A stretch of DNA of 64,000 bases from UBA2421 sp002343075 (GTDB taxonomy: Bacteria; Planctomycetota; Phycisphaerae; Tepidisphaerales; Tepidisphaeraceae): assembly GCA_937982565.1 (NCBI GenBank), contig CALJLN010000013.1:1-64000 (forward strand). Reading direction: 5' to 3'. The notes beneath the pieces are model-generated. The model was not told the origin of the DNA, ran no database searches, and was given only the letters and a program-made list of their open reading frames with translations. Positions within the stretch are counted from its first letter, which is position 1, and the number at the start of each line of letters is the position of its first letter. Position numbers and translations under genes: made by a program. Positions 24,155 to 33,478 of this stretch are shown piece after piece.

Positions 24155-26908
24155 ATGGGCATGAATACAGCCCGTAACGCTGATGTTGGTGCGATTATTG
24201 GCAACGCCTCGAATGGGGTTGTCAGCATCGAGCGGCGCACCGGTCGCGACCGCCGTGCGGGGGTCGATCGGCGAAACTGTTCGGTACCCGTCGCGTTCGA
24301 CCGCAGAGGTGGCGACGACAGGCGTAGCGGCTTTGATCGCCGCGCCAAAGGCCTCGAACCACTCGAAGCACGTTCCATGTTCTCGGCGGTGAGCTTCGAG
24401 AACGGCATCCTCATGGTGCGCGGCGATGCCAATTCTCCAAACGACATCGTCGTCAATCTCAACGGCAACAAAGTCGTCGCCAACATCGCCGGGCAATCGG
24501 CCTCGGCAGACCAGAACAAGATCCGCTTCATCCGCATCATCGGCGGCGAGCAGGCGGATAAAGTGGTCGTCAATCCTAACATCACCGCCGATGTCCATGT
24601 TCAGTCCGGCGGGGGCAACGACACCATCATGACGGGGGCGGGGAATGATCTGGTCATCGCCGGCAACGGTAATGACTGGGTGGAAACCGGTGCCGGCAAC
24701 GATTTCGTCAGAGCGGGCAACGGGCGCGATACGGTCATCGCCGGCGCGGGTCACGACACGGTTCTGGGCGGGAATGGCAGCGACAGCATCCTCGGCGGGA
24801 AGGGCAACGATCGAATCGATGGCGAAAGCGGCGATGATCGCATCCGCGGCGAAGCGGGTAATGATCGCCTCAACGCCGGCAAGGGCCGCGACCTCCTCCG
24901 AGGCGGGACAGGCGCCGACACGATCGTCTCCACCGCCGGCGACGATGCCAAGGGCAACGGCGGCTCGGACAAGGTGGTGCTCTCGACAGATGGCAAAACC
25001 ATTGACGCCTCGACGCGTGAGCTGGATGCAAATGGCCTGCCGCGCGCGCTGACTTTTTCTCTCATCAATGCCGACACTAACCAACCGATCGCCGGCTATG
25101 AGAATCTGAGCAATGGCGCGACGCTCGACCTGGCAAAGCTGCCGACTCGCAACCTGAACATCAGCGCAAATGTGCCGGCAGCATTCGGCGGTAGCGTGCA
25201 GTTCAAGCTCAACGGCAAGAACATTGCGACTGAAGGCATTGCGCCGTACGCACTTGCTGGCGACTCCGGGGGCAAGTTCAATGCATGGCAGCCGGTAAAG
25301 GGTGAAAACTCGCTCGTTGCCACCGCATACACCGGAAAGGGTGGCCGTGGACTGGCGGGATTGCCCGTGCAGGTCAATTTCAAGGTGGTCGACGGCAAGA
25401 CCAACACCGGCGGAAACACCGGCAGTACCCCGGTCAACCCGGGCAACGGCAACACCGGCGGCACGCCCGTCAACCCAGGAACTGGGAACACCGGCAGCAA
25501 CGGCAATTCTGGCAACAATGGAATCGCCGGTGGCAATGAAACACCGAATCCGAATGCGGCGGCGCCAACAGCCCGAATCGAGCTGATCAGCACCGTTGTG
25601 CAGGCGGGGCACAGCATCCATGTCAATGCGCTTCAGAGCCGGATTAACTCCGGTTCACAACTGAGTGCGCGATTTGAGTGGGACTTTGGCGAACCAGGCG
25701 CGAAGTACAACAAGCTCCAGGGCTTTAACGCCGCACACAATTATGCGCGAGCGGGCACTTACACCATCAAGCTGAAGGTGACCGACAACACCGGCAAGAG
25801 CGACACGACAAGCCAGACGATCACCGTGCGCGAAAGCACGCGCAAGATGTACTACGTCAGTAACTCCGGTAGCGACACCAACGACGGTACTTCGCCGGCG
25901 ACCGCGATTCGATCATGGGACCGGGTGCGTCAGTTGCTCAACGACAACACGGAGTTTCGCTTCAAGGCCGGCGAGACCTTCAGTGTGGGAAATGAGATGA
26001 TGGTCAACGGCAGCAACGTGGTTTTCGGCATGTATGGCGCCGGAAACAGGCCCACCCTGCTCTGGACACAACGGTTCAGTGGCTTCAAGCGGTTCTTTGA
26101 CGTGGGCAAGGGCAGCACCGATGTTACCGTACGCGATCTGACATTTGATTCGGTCTTCACCCAGCACCAGTTCAAGACCGGTGTGCCTGATGTGGCGCGA
26201 CCTGCGGGCAAGAACTTTACGGCGATTAACAACCAGATGTTCAACGTCAGCTACTTCGTCAACGGCGAAATGAAGCCCCGGGGCGTGCTGGTGCAGGAAA
26301 ACAACTCGCCGCTAAAGACCGGGCTGCGCGCGTATCTGTCGTACATCGTCGGCACCGACTGGGTCGTAACTGGCAATACCGTCGCAAACAGCACAGCAGA
26401 ACATTGCGTGCGCGCCGACGGCGGGCAGCGTGTGCTGATCGCTCACAACGATCTGACCAACATCGCCCAGGGCCGGCCGGGCAATACGGTCGATATCATG
26501 AAGCAGACGATCACCGTTCACTGGGGGTCGGACTACACCATCTACGGGAACCAGACCACCGGCGGGCGAATTGAAATCGGCCCGCTTGGTGAAGGAGACG
26601 GCCTGCGACCGAGCAACATCGGACAGCGGCTTAACCGGGTCCTGATCGACAGCAACATCGCCAATTTCGGCAATTACCAGCGGCTGGAGATCGACCACGG
26701 CACCTCGGGTGTGCTCATCCGCAACAATGTGCTCAACACCCCAACGGGTGCGGGCATCATCGTGAGTGCCACCGCGAAGTACACGGCCTGGCCGCAGTAT
26801 GGCGAACGTGGTGTAAGTAACGTTTGGATTACAGACGACAACACGATTAAGGCTTCAAACCGCGTGAGCGTTGGCCGGGGGTCATCAAACATCAACATTG
26901 CGGCATAA
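24155..26908 (+). CDS. RTX-PKD-beta-helix surface protein (copy 2)
   Basis: A paralogue of the preceding gene, 917 residues. The N-terminus carries four Arg-rich boxes (TGRDRRAGVDRR, GGDDRRSGFDRR) and then a diverged sorting-type motif LEPLEARSMFSA (residues 66-77). RTX repeats follow at about 145-265, then an Ig-like domain (FSLINADTNQPIAGYENLSN region), a Gly/Asn/Thr linker, a PKD domain (ARFEWDFGEPGAKYN, YTIKLKVTD), and a parallel beta-helix domain from about 565 to the end. The Ig-like domain is not seen in copy 1. The shared motifs GVLVQEN and IGPLGEGDGLR show common origin. ATG at 24155 is used; 24161 is possible. Wzm/Wzt genes follow. Confidence 0.88.
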   Translation: MGMNTARNADVGAIIGNASNGVVSIERRTGRDRRAGVDRRNCSVPVAFDRRGGDDRRSGFDRRAKGLEPLEARSMFSAVSFENGILMVRGDANSPNDIVVNLNGNKVVANIAGQSASADQNKIRFIRIIGGEQADKVVVNPNITADVHVQSGGGNDTIMTGAGNDLVIAGNGNDWVETGAGNDFVRAGNGRDTVIAGAGHDTVLGGNGSDSILGGKGNDRIDGESGDDRIRGEAGNDRLNAGKGRDLLRGGTGADTIVSTAGDDAKGNGGSDKVVLSTDGKTIDASTRELDANGLPRALTFSLINADTNQPIAGYENLSNGATLDLAKLPTRNLNISANVPAAFGGSVQFKLNGKNIATEGIAPYALAGDSGGKFNAWQPVKGENSLVATAYTGKGGRGLAGLPVQVNFKVVDGKTNTGGNTGSTPVNPGNGNTGGTPVNPGTGNTGSNGNSGNNGIAGGNETPNPNAAAPTARIELISTVVQAGHSIHVNALQSRINSGSQLSARFEWDFGEPGAKYNKLQGFNAAHNYARAGTYTIKLKVTDNTGKSDTTSQTITVRESTRKMYYVSNSGSDTNDGTSPATAIRSWDRVRQLLNDNTEFRFKAGETFSVGNEMMVNGSNVVFGMYGAGNRPTLLWTQRFSGFKRFFDVGKGSTDVTVRDLTFDSVFTQHQFKTGVPDVARPAGKNFTAINNQMFNVSYFVNGEMKPRGVLVQENNSPLKTGLRAYLSYIVGTDWVVTGNTVANSTAEHCVRADGGQRVLIAHNDLTNIAQGRPGNTVDIMKQTITVHWGSDYTIYGNQTTGGRIEIGPLGEGDGLRPSNIGQRLNRVLIDSNIANFGNYQRLEIDHGTSGVLIRNNVLNTPTGAGIIVSATAKYTAWPQYGERGVSNVWITDDNTIKASNRVSVGRGSSNINIAA

Positions 26909-26942
26909 CTCTAGTTGTGACCGAATGTTACAGCGATGTGGC

Positions 26943-26978
26943 GGTGAAGCGAGACCGAGGCGTCTCGCTTCGCCTTCC
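26943..26978 (+). terminator. Hairpin terminator after copy 2
   Basis: A 13-bp stem pairs 26943-26955 with 26962-26974 (one G-U) around a six-base loop, starting 34 bases after the stop codon. The tail TTCCCATTTCC is T-rich but weak. Confidence 0.6.
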
Positions 26979-27141
26979 CATTTCCATTAACGTACTGCGG
27001 TGCAAACCTGCCGCCGTTGTGTGAGCCGCTGATGTTCTTTGTGCGAAACCATCACGTTGCAAGCAAGCCGCGAACCTCCATTGCCGATGTAGAGAGGGCA
27101 GAATGTCGGAATCGGTCCGATAACTGCGCGTCGTCGGATAT

Positions 27142-28056
27142 GTGGCAGGTAGATTCAGGATGCGATTGACTGTGACCCAGGTAGACCTAACTCAGCCCAC
27201 CGCCCCCGCCGCAGCCAGTTCTGCGACGCTCCCCGCCAATCGCGAACTGGTCATCAAAGCGCGCAAGGGCTGGATTCCGGTCGACTTTCGCGAGTTGATC
27301 AGCCATCGCGAGTTGCTTGCGTTCTTGGTCTGGCGCGATGTGAAGGTGAAGTATAAGCAGGCGATTCTGGGGTTTGCCTGGGCCATTCTGGTCCCGGTCA
27401 TCCAGATGCTGCTGTTCACATTTATCGGACAGGCAGCCGGGTTCAGCGGGAAAACCTCGGCACCGTATTCCTTATATGTCTACGCCGGGCTGCTGCCGTG
27501 GATGTTCCTGAATGCGTCGATCACCAATGGCGGGCTGTCGCTGGTCAGCCAGCAATCATTGCTCAGCAAGATCTACATGCCCCGGCTGTTCATCCCAATG
27601 TCTACGATTGGGACAGCATTCATTGACATGCTCCTCTCCGGTATTGTCTTTGCTGGCATCTTTGCGTGGCATGGGTATGTCCCGTCGGGCAACATCGTTT
27701 ATCTGCCACTGCTATTTATCCTGCTGATTTTGATGGCTCACGGCCTGGCTTTCATGCTTAGCGCGCTGACGATTAACTATCGCGACGTGCGATTTCTGAT
27801 TCCGTTTCTCGCCCAGATTCTGATGTGGGTGAGCGCCGCAGTCTACCCGCCGCGCATTTTCAGCGAGAAGCAGATGGGCATTCTCGACTTTAACCCGATT
27901 TACGGCGTGATATCCGGTTTTCGCTCGGCGTTGCTCCGCGACGAACCCTGGCACCCGCGCGCCCTGATCTTCGCCAGTGTGTTTGCGGTGGTCATGTTTT
28001 TCTGGGGAATGTTCTACTTCAAGAAAGCCGAGCGACGGTTCGCCGACATCGCGTAA
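27142..28056 (+). CDS. wzm: ABC-2 polysaccharide export permease
   Basis: The membrane half of an ABC exporter for lipid-linked polysaccharides (Wzm/TagG/KpsM type). The family signature is the cytoplasmic RELISHRELLAFLVWRDVKV followed by KYKQAILGFAWAILVPVIQM, with six membrane helices after it and the ending FFWGMFYFKKAERRFADIA. The first 45 residues are a Pro/Ala-rich extension that may be regulatory or reflect an early start: GTG at 27142 is used, and ATG at 27160 is equally plausible. It is followed by its ATPase partner on the same strand and then by a run of glycosyltransferases. Confidence 0.93.
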   Translation: MAGRFRMRLTVTQVDLTQPTAPAAASSATLPANRELVIKARKGWIPVDFRELISHRELLAFLVWRDVKVKYKQAILGFAWAILVPVIQMLLFTFIGQAAGFSGKTSAPYSLYVYAGLLPWMFLNASITNGGLSLVSQQSLLSKIYMPRLFIPMSTIGTAFIDMLLSGIVFAGIFAWHGYVPSGNIVYLPLLFILLILMAHGLAFMLSALTINYRDVRFLIPFLAQILMWVSAAVYPPRIFSEKQMGILDFNPIYGVISGFRSALLRDEPWHPRALIFASVFAVVMFFWGMFYFKKAERRFADIA

Positions 28057-28081
28057 GGGAGCAGGCAGGGACCGAAAGCCA

Positions 28082-28103
28082 GCGGGCGGACTTTTTCGCC
28101 CGC
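28082..28103 (+). other. Hairpin between the permease and ATPase genes
   Basis: A 7-bp stem GCGGGCG / CGCCCGC with loop GACTTTTT lies between the stop at 28056 and the ATG at 28131. It could stabilise or attenuate the transcript. No T tract follows, so it is not a clear terminator. Confidence 0.45.
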
Positions 28104-28130
28104 GAGCGTTTGGCCCCAGCCGACTGGTTT

Positions 28131-29378
28131 ATGGCAGCCATTAGCATCAAAAACGTCAGTAAAGCCTATCGCATCGGTGCCAAGACCGAGGACGCAAACC
28201 TGCGCGAGACAATCATGTCCGCGTTGCGCTCGCCGATGCAGCGGCTGCGGAAGTTTGACGAAAACTTTGACGAAAGCGACGACACGTTCTGGGCGTTGAA
28301 AAACGTAAACATCGAAGTCAACCGCGGGGAGGTTGTCGGCCTGATCGGCCGTAACGGCGCAGGGAAATCGACACTGCTTAAAGTCTTGTCGCGCATCACC
28401 GAGCCGACCGATGGCGAAATCCGCATGCGCGGCCGGGTCAGTTCACTGCTGGAAGTCGGCACAGGCTTTCACCCGGAACTGACGGGCCGGGAGAACATCT
28501 TCCTCAATGGCGCCATCCTCGGCATGCGCCGCGGCGAGATCAAACGGAAGTTTGACGCGATTGTCGATTTTTCCGAAGTCGGCAAGTTCCTCGACACCCC
28601 CGTGAAACGGTACAGCAGCGGGATGTATGTCCGGCTGGCCTTTGCCGTTGCGGCACACCTCGACCCTGAGATCATGATCGTGGACGAAGTGCTGGCGGTG
28701 GGTGACGCATCGTTTCAGAAAAAGTGCCTCGGCAAGATGAATGACTGCGTAAAAGAAGGGCGGACAATCCTATTCGTCAGCCACAGCATGGAGGCAATCG
28801 CCGGACTCTGCAGCAGCGTGGTCTTGATGACCGGCGGGAAGAACAGCGAAAAACTCAGTGTCGAAGAAGGGGTAAAACAGTATCTCGGCATGATCGGCGA
28901 TGCCGAAGACCTGCCCATCGACAAGAAGCCGCGAACGCAGCACCGAAAGCGCGACCCGATTTTCACCGGCCTGAAGTGCAGAGGCCCGGATGGGGGCAAG
29001 GTAATCAAATCCGGCGACCCGATGACGTTCGAGATTGAACTGTCCGACCTGCACGAACCCGGCGACATGACAGTCGGCGTGGCCCTTTGGAACGAGAAAA
29101 ATCAGCGCGTCGCACTGTTTCACAGCGTCTATCACGCCAACAAGACCTTTCGCGGCGTGGCTGGCGGGAAGAAGACCGTCACTTGTCATGTTCCGTCACT
29201 GCCTTTTACAGCGCAGGGCTTTAATGTTGAGCTGATCGTCACCGACGGCTATCACGAACTGGAACGGCTTGAACGGGCCGACCGCATCGAAGTGCTGTTC
29301 AACGATCTGCTCGGCACGGGAAAGATCCCGAACAAGCGTCAAAGCAACGTGGTGCTGCCCTGTTCATGGAACGACTGA
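28131..29378 (+). CDS. wzt: ABC exporter ATP-binding protein with Wzt C-terminal domain
   Basis: The ATPase domain has Walker A GLIGRNGAGKSTLLKVL, the family ELTGRENIFLNGAILGMRR segment, signature YSSGMYVRLAFAVAAHLDPE and Walker B IMIVDEVLAVGDASFQKKCL. After about residue 245 comes a second domain, with ...KVIKSGDPMTFEIELSDL and VGVALWNEKNQRVALFHSVY, which matches the Wzt C-terminal substrate-binding sandwich. In O-antigen exporters that domain recognises the modified non-reducing end of the chain. ATG at 28131 (AAISIKNVSKAY) is the family start. The domain suggests a defined end group on the exported polymer. Confidence 0.95.
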   Translation: MAAISIKNVSKAYRIGAKTEDANLRETIMSALRSPMQRLRKFDENFDESDDTFWALKNVNIEVNRGEVVGLIGRNGAGKSTLLKVLSRITEPTDGEIRMRGRVSSLLEVGTGFHPELTGRENIFLNGAILGMRRGEIKRKFDAIVDFSEVGKFLDTPVKRYSSGMYVRLAFAVAAHLDPEIMIVDEVLAVGDASFQKKCLGKMNDCVKEGRTILFVSHSMEAIAGLCSSVVLMTGGKNSEKLSVEEGVKQYLGMIGDAEDLPIDKKPRTQHRKRDPIFTGLKCRGPDGGKVIKSGDPMTFEIELSDLHEPGDMTVGVALWNEKNQRVALFHSVYHANKTFRGVAGGKKTVTCHVPSLPFTAQGFNVELIVTDGYHELERLERADRIEVLFNDLLGTGKIPNKRQSNVVLPCSWND

Positions 29379-29558
29379 TGAAGTGGCTGCAGATGAACGC
29401 AGCGGGACGCGGTTGAGAGAAGAAGTTATGTTCATGAACTTGAGCGTGGATCCTGGTTCTGACTTGAATTGACGGACTTAGCGCAATCGTGAAATCCCGA
29501 CATTGATCTCATTCGTCTGATCGGTGCTCATCAGCGTCCGTCTGCGGCTAACAAGAAA

Positions 29559-30617
29559 ATGACCTCCGGACCGACAGTTTCGATCGTCATCCCCAACAAA
29601 AACCGCTGTGACGAGCTGGTTCAGACGCTCGCGTCGGTGCAGGCGCAGTCATATTCGCACTTTGAATGCATCGTGATCGATGACAACTCAACCGATGCCT
29701 ATGAAGAGCGAATTGCCCTGTTTCGAACCGACTCGCGATTCAGCTTCATCAAGCAAGCGCCCGACCGTGGAGGCGCGCCAGCAGCGCGGAATGATGGGGC
29801 ACGGCGGTCGGTAGGCGAGTTCGTCATTTTCCTCGATTCCGACGATCTGCTCGCCCCCTTCTGCCTCGAGCAGCGCGTCCGGTGCATGCGCGCCAAACCC
29901 GCCCTCGATTTCGCTGTTTTCCCCTGCGAACTTTTCCGCGAAACCATCGGTGATACACGCCTGCTTTGGAACGTGGACACACCCGAAGCCGACCTCGATC
30001 GCTTCATCCGGCACGATGTTCCCTGGCAAACCACGGCGCCCATCTGGCGCCGCGCTTCGCTGGAGCGAGTCTTGCCCTGGGATGAAGCGGCTCGGTCGGC
30101 GCAAGATTGGGAGTTTCACCTGCGCGCCGTGCTCGCCGGACTGAAATACGAGCGACTGGGGACAATCGATTTTTATTGGCGCATGGCGTCGGCCAATCGG
30201 CAGTCGATTGGGAAGAGTTCGGTGATGGATAAGGCGTATCACGATTCGCGCCTGCAGCTTTACCGCAGAATCTACAAGCACATCAGCGACCGTGGAGGAA
30301 TGACCGAAGCCCGTCGGCGGTGGTTTGTGGGGATGTATTTCACGGCAGCGGAGACAATCGCAAAAAAATTGCACCGTGGCGAGGGGCGACGTGCATGGAA
30401 GCATGCCTGGACCGACGGCCTTGTCACTGCGGCCCAATATCGCCAGGGCTGGTGGCTTCTGGTCAATGCCCGATGGCCCGCCCGCTACGAGTCAATGCGG
30501 GCTTCGCTCGAAAGCAAGTGGCCGCGAGAATATTTCCTGCCCCGCAGTGACACTTTCATGAAGGCGCCCATCCCGGCCCAGCCGCCGTTCGCAGCCAGCA
30601 ACGCGGAGGTGGCGTGA
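29559..30617 (+). CDS. GT2 glycosyltransferase
   Basis: This GT-A enzyme begins PTVSIVIPNKNRCDELVQTL, has the donor-site CIVIDDNSTDAYE, and a DxD-type metal site in FVIFLDSDDLLAPFC. The catalytic half ends near residue 230 and a 100-residue helical tail follows (GMYFTAAETIAKKLHRGEGR region, then a W-containing repeat-like helix). It is the first of five consecutive GT2 genes. It is about 180 bases downstream of wzt and shares a TGATG overlap with the next gene. Donor and acceptor sugars cannot be read from the sequence. Confidence 0.92.
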   Translation: MTSGPTVSIVIPNKNRCDELVQTLASVQAQSYSHFECIVIDDNSTDAYEERIALFRTDSRFSFIKQAPDRGGAPAARNDGARRSVGEFVIFLDSDDLLAPFCLEQRVRCMRAKPALDFAVFPCELFRETIGDTRLLWNVDTPEADLDRFIRHDVPWQTTAPIWRRASLERVLPWDEAARSAQDWEFHLRAVLAGLKYERLGTIDFYWRMASANRQSIGKSSVMDKAYHDSRLQLYRRIYKHISDRGGMTEARRRWFVGMYFTAAETIAKKLHRGEGRRAWKHAWTDGLVTAAQYRQGWWLLVNARWPARYESMRASLESKWPREYFLPRSDTFMKAPIPAQPPFAASNAEVA

Positions 30618-31522
30618 TGGGCTCCCCTCGCATCAGCGTCGTGCTCCCGGTGTACAACGCTCAATCGCACCTCCGCCAGGCGGTGCAGAGCATTCTCGAT
30701 CAGACTTTTGCCGATTTTGAGCTGATCGCCGTGGATGACGGTTCAACCGACGCGTCGTTATCCATCCTTCGCAGGTTTGCCGCGTTCGATGATCGCGTGA
30801 AGATCATCTCGCGGCCCAACACCGGGCTGATTGGCGCACTGCACGATGGCATCGCGGCGATGAAGAGCGACCTGCTGGCGCGCATGGATGCTGATGACGT
30901 CTGCCTGCCAACGCGGTTTGAGAAACAACTCGCGTACATGGATGCCCACCCCGGGTGTGTGCTGCTTGGGGCGTTTGTGCGCGCGATCGATCCACACGGG
31001 CTGACGCTATGGGAAGAGTCGCCGCCGGTGGGCCATGAAACCCTCAGTGCCGAATTGATGAAGGGCCGCGGGGGAGTCATTCGGCACCCGGCGGCGATGA
31101 TCCGCCGGGAAGCGCTCCTGCGTGTCGGTAACTACCGAAAAGAGTTTAAGCATGCGGAGGACGTGGATTTGTTCCTGCGGCTCTCTGAAGCAGGCGAAGT
31201 GGCCAACATCCCTGAAATCCTGCTTGAGTATCGACAGCACTATCAGAGCATCAATCGTACACAGTACGCCACGCAAACCGAGCGCGTCACCCAGGCCGTG
31301 CGCGAGGCCGCGGCGAGACGGGGCTGCTCGTTGCCCGAAGGCTGGAGGTACGAACCAACCCCCCCGCGTCCGGCGGAGCAGCAACTTCGCGATTGGGGCT
31401 GGCTCGCATTGAAACGCCAGCGGGCCGATATCGCGCGAAAGCATGCGTGGTCGCTGCTGGGTATGTCACCGCTCAAGCTCGATTCCTGGCGCTTGATGGC
31501 GTGTGCGCTGCGTGGAAGATAG
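30617..31522 (+). CDS. GT2 glycosyltransferase
   Basis: The GT-A domain begins PRISVVLPVYNAQSHLRQAV, with VDDGSTDASL and the metal-binding LLARMDADDVCLPTRFEKQ. A W-rich helical tail follows: RDWGWLALKRQRADIARKHA, then a closing segment DSWRLMACALRGR. The same tail occurs in the next genes. The start codon overlaps the previous stop (TGATG), and CGGAGGTGG upstream provides a ribosome site, so translation is probably coupled. The length of about 302 residues is short for GT2, as expected of a single-domain enzyme with a helical tail. Confidence 0.92.
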   Translation: MGSPRISVVLPVYNAQSHLRQAVQSILDQTFADFELIAVDDGSTDASLSILRRFAAFDDRVKIISRPNTGLIGALHDGIAAMKSDLLARMDADDVCLPTRFEKQLAYMDAHPGCVLLGAFVRAIDPHGLTLWEESPPVGHETLSAELMKGRGGVIRHPAAMIRREALLRVGNYRKEFKHAEDVDLFLRLSEAGEVANIPEILLEYRQHYQSINRTQYATQTERVTQAVREAAARRGCSLPEGWRYEPTPPRPAEQQLRDWGWLALKRQRADIARKHAWSLLGMSPLKLDSWRLMACALRGR

Positions 31523-31542
31523 TCATCAGCAGGCTCGATGAA

Positions 31543-32457
31543 ATGAGTAACACACCGCGAGTTTCAGTTGTGATGGGCGTTTACAACGCCGAAAGGTACG
31601 TCGAACAGACGGTGCGCAGCGTGCTCGCGCAGAGTTTCACCGAGTTTGAGTTTATTATCATCGACGATGGCAGTAGTGATGGTTCGCTGGCAATCCTCCG
31701 GCGGCTGCAAAGTGAAGATCAGCGAATCGTGATTATCAGCCGGGCGAACACCGGTATCGTCGGGGCCGCACTCGACGGAATGGCCGCCGCACGGGGGCAA
31801 CTGATCGCGCGGCACGACGCCGACGACATCTCGCACCCACAGCGGCTCGAACTGCAGGTGGCATATCTGGATGCCCACCCCGAAGTCGTCGCGGTCGGTT
31901 CGCAGATGCAGATTGCCGATCCATATCTTTCTCCATTGGAAGAGACGCGATTTCCGCTCGATCATCATGGGATCGAGCGCGATTTGCTGCGCGGCAGCGG
32001 GTGGACACTGCCGCAGCCCGCGGCGATGTTTCGACGCGATGCGTACGAACGCGCCGGCGGGTACCGGCGGCAGTATAACAACAGCGAAGATCTTGATTTA
32101 TTCCTGCGCATGGCGACCGTCGGCCAGCTAGCCAATCTTCCCGAAGTGCTGGTGCAGTGGCGCCGGCACCTCGCAAGCATCAATCACGCTCTCGGTGAGA
32201 CGCAAAGGCTCAATAAGAGGCAGATCGTCTCTGAGGCTTATGAATCACGTGGTCTGGCCATCCCGAACGACCTTGAAAAAACGCTCTCTTATGTGCCGCA
32301 CGTCCCCAAGTGGAAGCAGTTGTGTAACTGGGGCTGGAAAGCACTCAAGCGGGGCAATGCGCAGATTGCCCGGCTGCACGCATGGGCAGCTATCAAAGAA
32401 AGGCCCATCAGCGGCGAGGCGTGGAAACTGGCCATCTGTTCGGTGCGCGGGAAATGA
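31543..32457 (+). CDS. GT2 glycosyltransferase
   Basis: This is a close paralogue of the preceding gene: PRVSVVMGVYNAERYVEQTV, IIIDDGSSDGSL, LIARHDADDISHPQRLELQ, and the tail CNWGWKALKRGNAQIARLHA followed by GEAWKLAICSVRGK. The DxD is preserved as DAD within HDADD. ATG at 31543 starts the family N-terminus; the long frame upstream to 31393 overlaps the previous gene and has no match. The gap to the previous stop is only 20 bases, so they are likely cotranscribed. The acceptor is unknown. Confidence 0.92.
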   Translation: MSNTPRVSVVMGVYNAERYVEQTVRSVLAQSFTEFEFIIIDDGSSDGSLAILRRLQSEDQRIVIISRANTGIVGAALDGMAAARGQLIARHDADDISHPQRLELQVAYLDAHPEVVAVGSQMQIADPYLSPLEETRFPLDHHGIERDLLRGSGWTLPQPAAMFRRDAYERAGGYRRQYNNSEDLDLFLRMATVGQLANLPEVLVQWRRHLASINHALGETQRLNKRQIVSEAYESRGLAIPNDLEKTLSYVPHVPKWKQLCNWGWKALKRGNAQIARLHAWAAIKERPISGEAWKLAICSVRGK

Positions 32458-32546
32458 CCGTTTGCCAACAGGCCAGTTACGTGGAGTGATTGCTTAGAGG
32501 CAGCGTGATTGTGCAACCCCAGACGTTTCGACCCTGAGATCATCCA

Positions 32547-33476
32547 ATGCCTTGCGTTTCCGTCATCATGGCAATCAGGAACGGCGCAGCTTATCTGTCT
32601 GCGGCGATCGATAGTATCCTTGCGCAGACGTTCACTGATTTTGAGTTCATCATTATAGACGACGGAAGTGACGAGCCCGCCACGCTGGAATTGCTGCGTG
32701 CTTACGCCGCGCGCGATGCGCGCCTCAAAATCGTGTCGCGCGCCAACAAAGGTTTGACAAGGTCGCTCAATGAAGGCATTTCCCTGGCCGCCGGCGAGTT
32801 GTTGGCGCGGATGGACGGGGATGACATCGCCACGCCGTCGCGGCTGGAAAAACAGGTCGCGTTTATGCGCAGCAATCCGGATGTGGTGCTTCTCGGCGGG
32901 GCCTATGAACTCATCGACGGCGCGGGCCGCCCCATTCGCACCTGGACGCCCGCCAACGACGATGCGACTCTACAGACCCATTGCCTCGAAGGCTCAACGC
33001 CCATTTGCCACCCGCTGGCCATGATGCGCGCCGACGCCGTGCAGCGGGTCGGCGGGTACGACGAATCGTTCACGGTCGCACAGGATCTCGATCTTTGGCT
33101 GCGACTGGGAGAGGTTGGCAGAATGGCCTGCCTCCCCGATGTCCTTCTCCAGTATCGCCAGCACGCCGGCAGCGTGAGCGAGAAGAAACAAGTCATGCAG
33201 ACCGAGAATATGCGCCGGGCCTGCCTGGCTGCCTACAAACGCCGCGGCGTCGAGGGAAGATACACCTGCCGGGCAGACACGGGTTGGCGACCCACCGACG
33301 ATCGCGCTTCCCGGCTCCGATTCGCCCTTCAGTACGGCTGGTGGGCGTTCAATGCCGGACATCGCGGCACGGCAAGGCATTATGGCTGGAAAGCTGCCAA
33401 GACGATGCCCTGGAGCACCGCTGGCTGGAAACTGCTCGGCTGCGCATTCTTAAAATCTACACCGTCACGCACCTAG
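32547..33476 (+). CDS. GT2 glycosyltransferase
   Basis: A third copy of the array type: PCVSVIMAIRNGAAYLSAAI, IIIDDGSDEPAT, LLARMDGDDIATPSRLEKQ (DGD metal site) and the late acceptor-region motif RVGGYDESFTVAQDLDLWLR. The helical tail is QYGWWAFNAGHRGTARHYGW with a closing STAGWKLLGCAFLK. The gene starts 90 bases after the previous stop and ends two bases before the next ATG. It is more diverged than its two upstream neighbours. Confidence 0.92.
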   Translation: MPCVSVIMAIRNGAAYLSAAIDSILAQTFTDFEFIIIDDGSDEPATLELLRAYAARDARLKIVSRANKGLTRSLNEGISLAAGELLARMDGDDIATPSRLEKQVAFMRSNPDVVLLGGAYELIDGAGRPIRTWTPANDDATLQTHCLEGSTPICHPLAMMRADAVQRVGGYDESFTVAQDLDLWLRLGEVGRMACLPDVLLQYRQHAGSVSEKKQVMQTENMRRACLAAYKRRGVEGRYTCRADTGWRPTDDRASRLRFALQYGWWAFNAGHRGTARHYGWKAAKTMPWSTAGWKLLGCAFLKSTPSRT

Positions 33477-33478
33477 CA

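Noticed and set aside
21602..26908. Possible single-gene origin with an internal frameshift
   Set aside because: Each protein has its own complete domain set, start and terminator, so two genes are intended.
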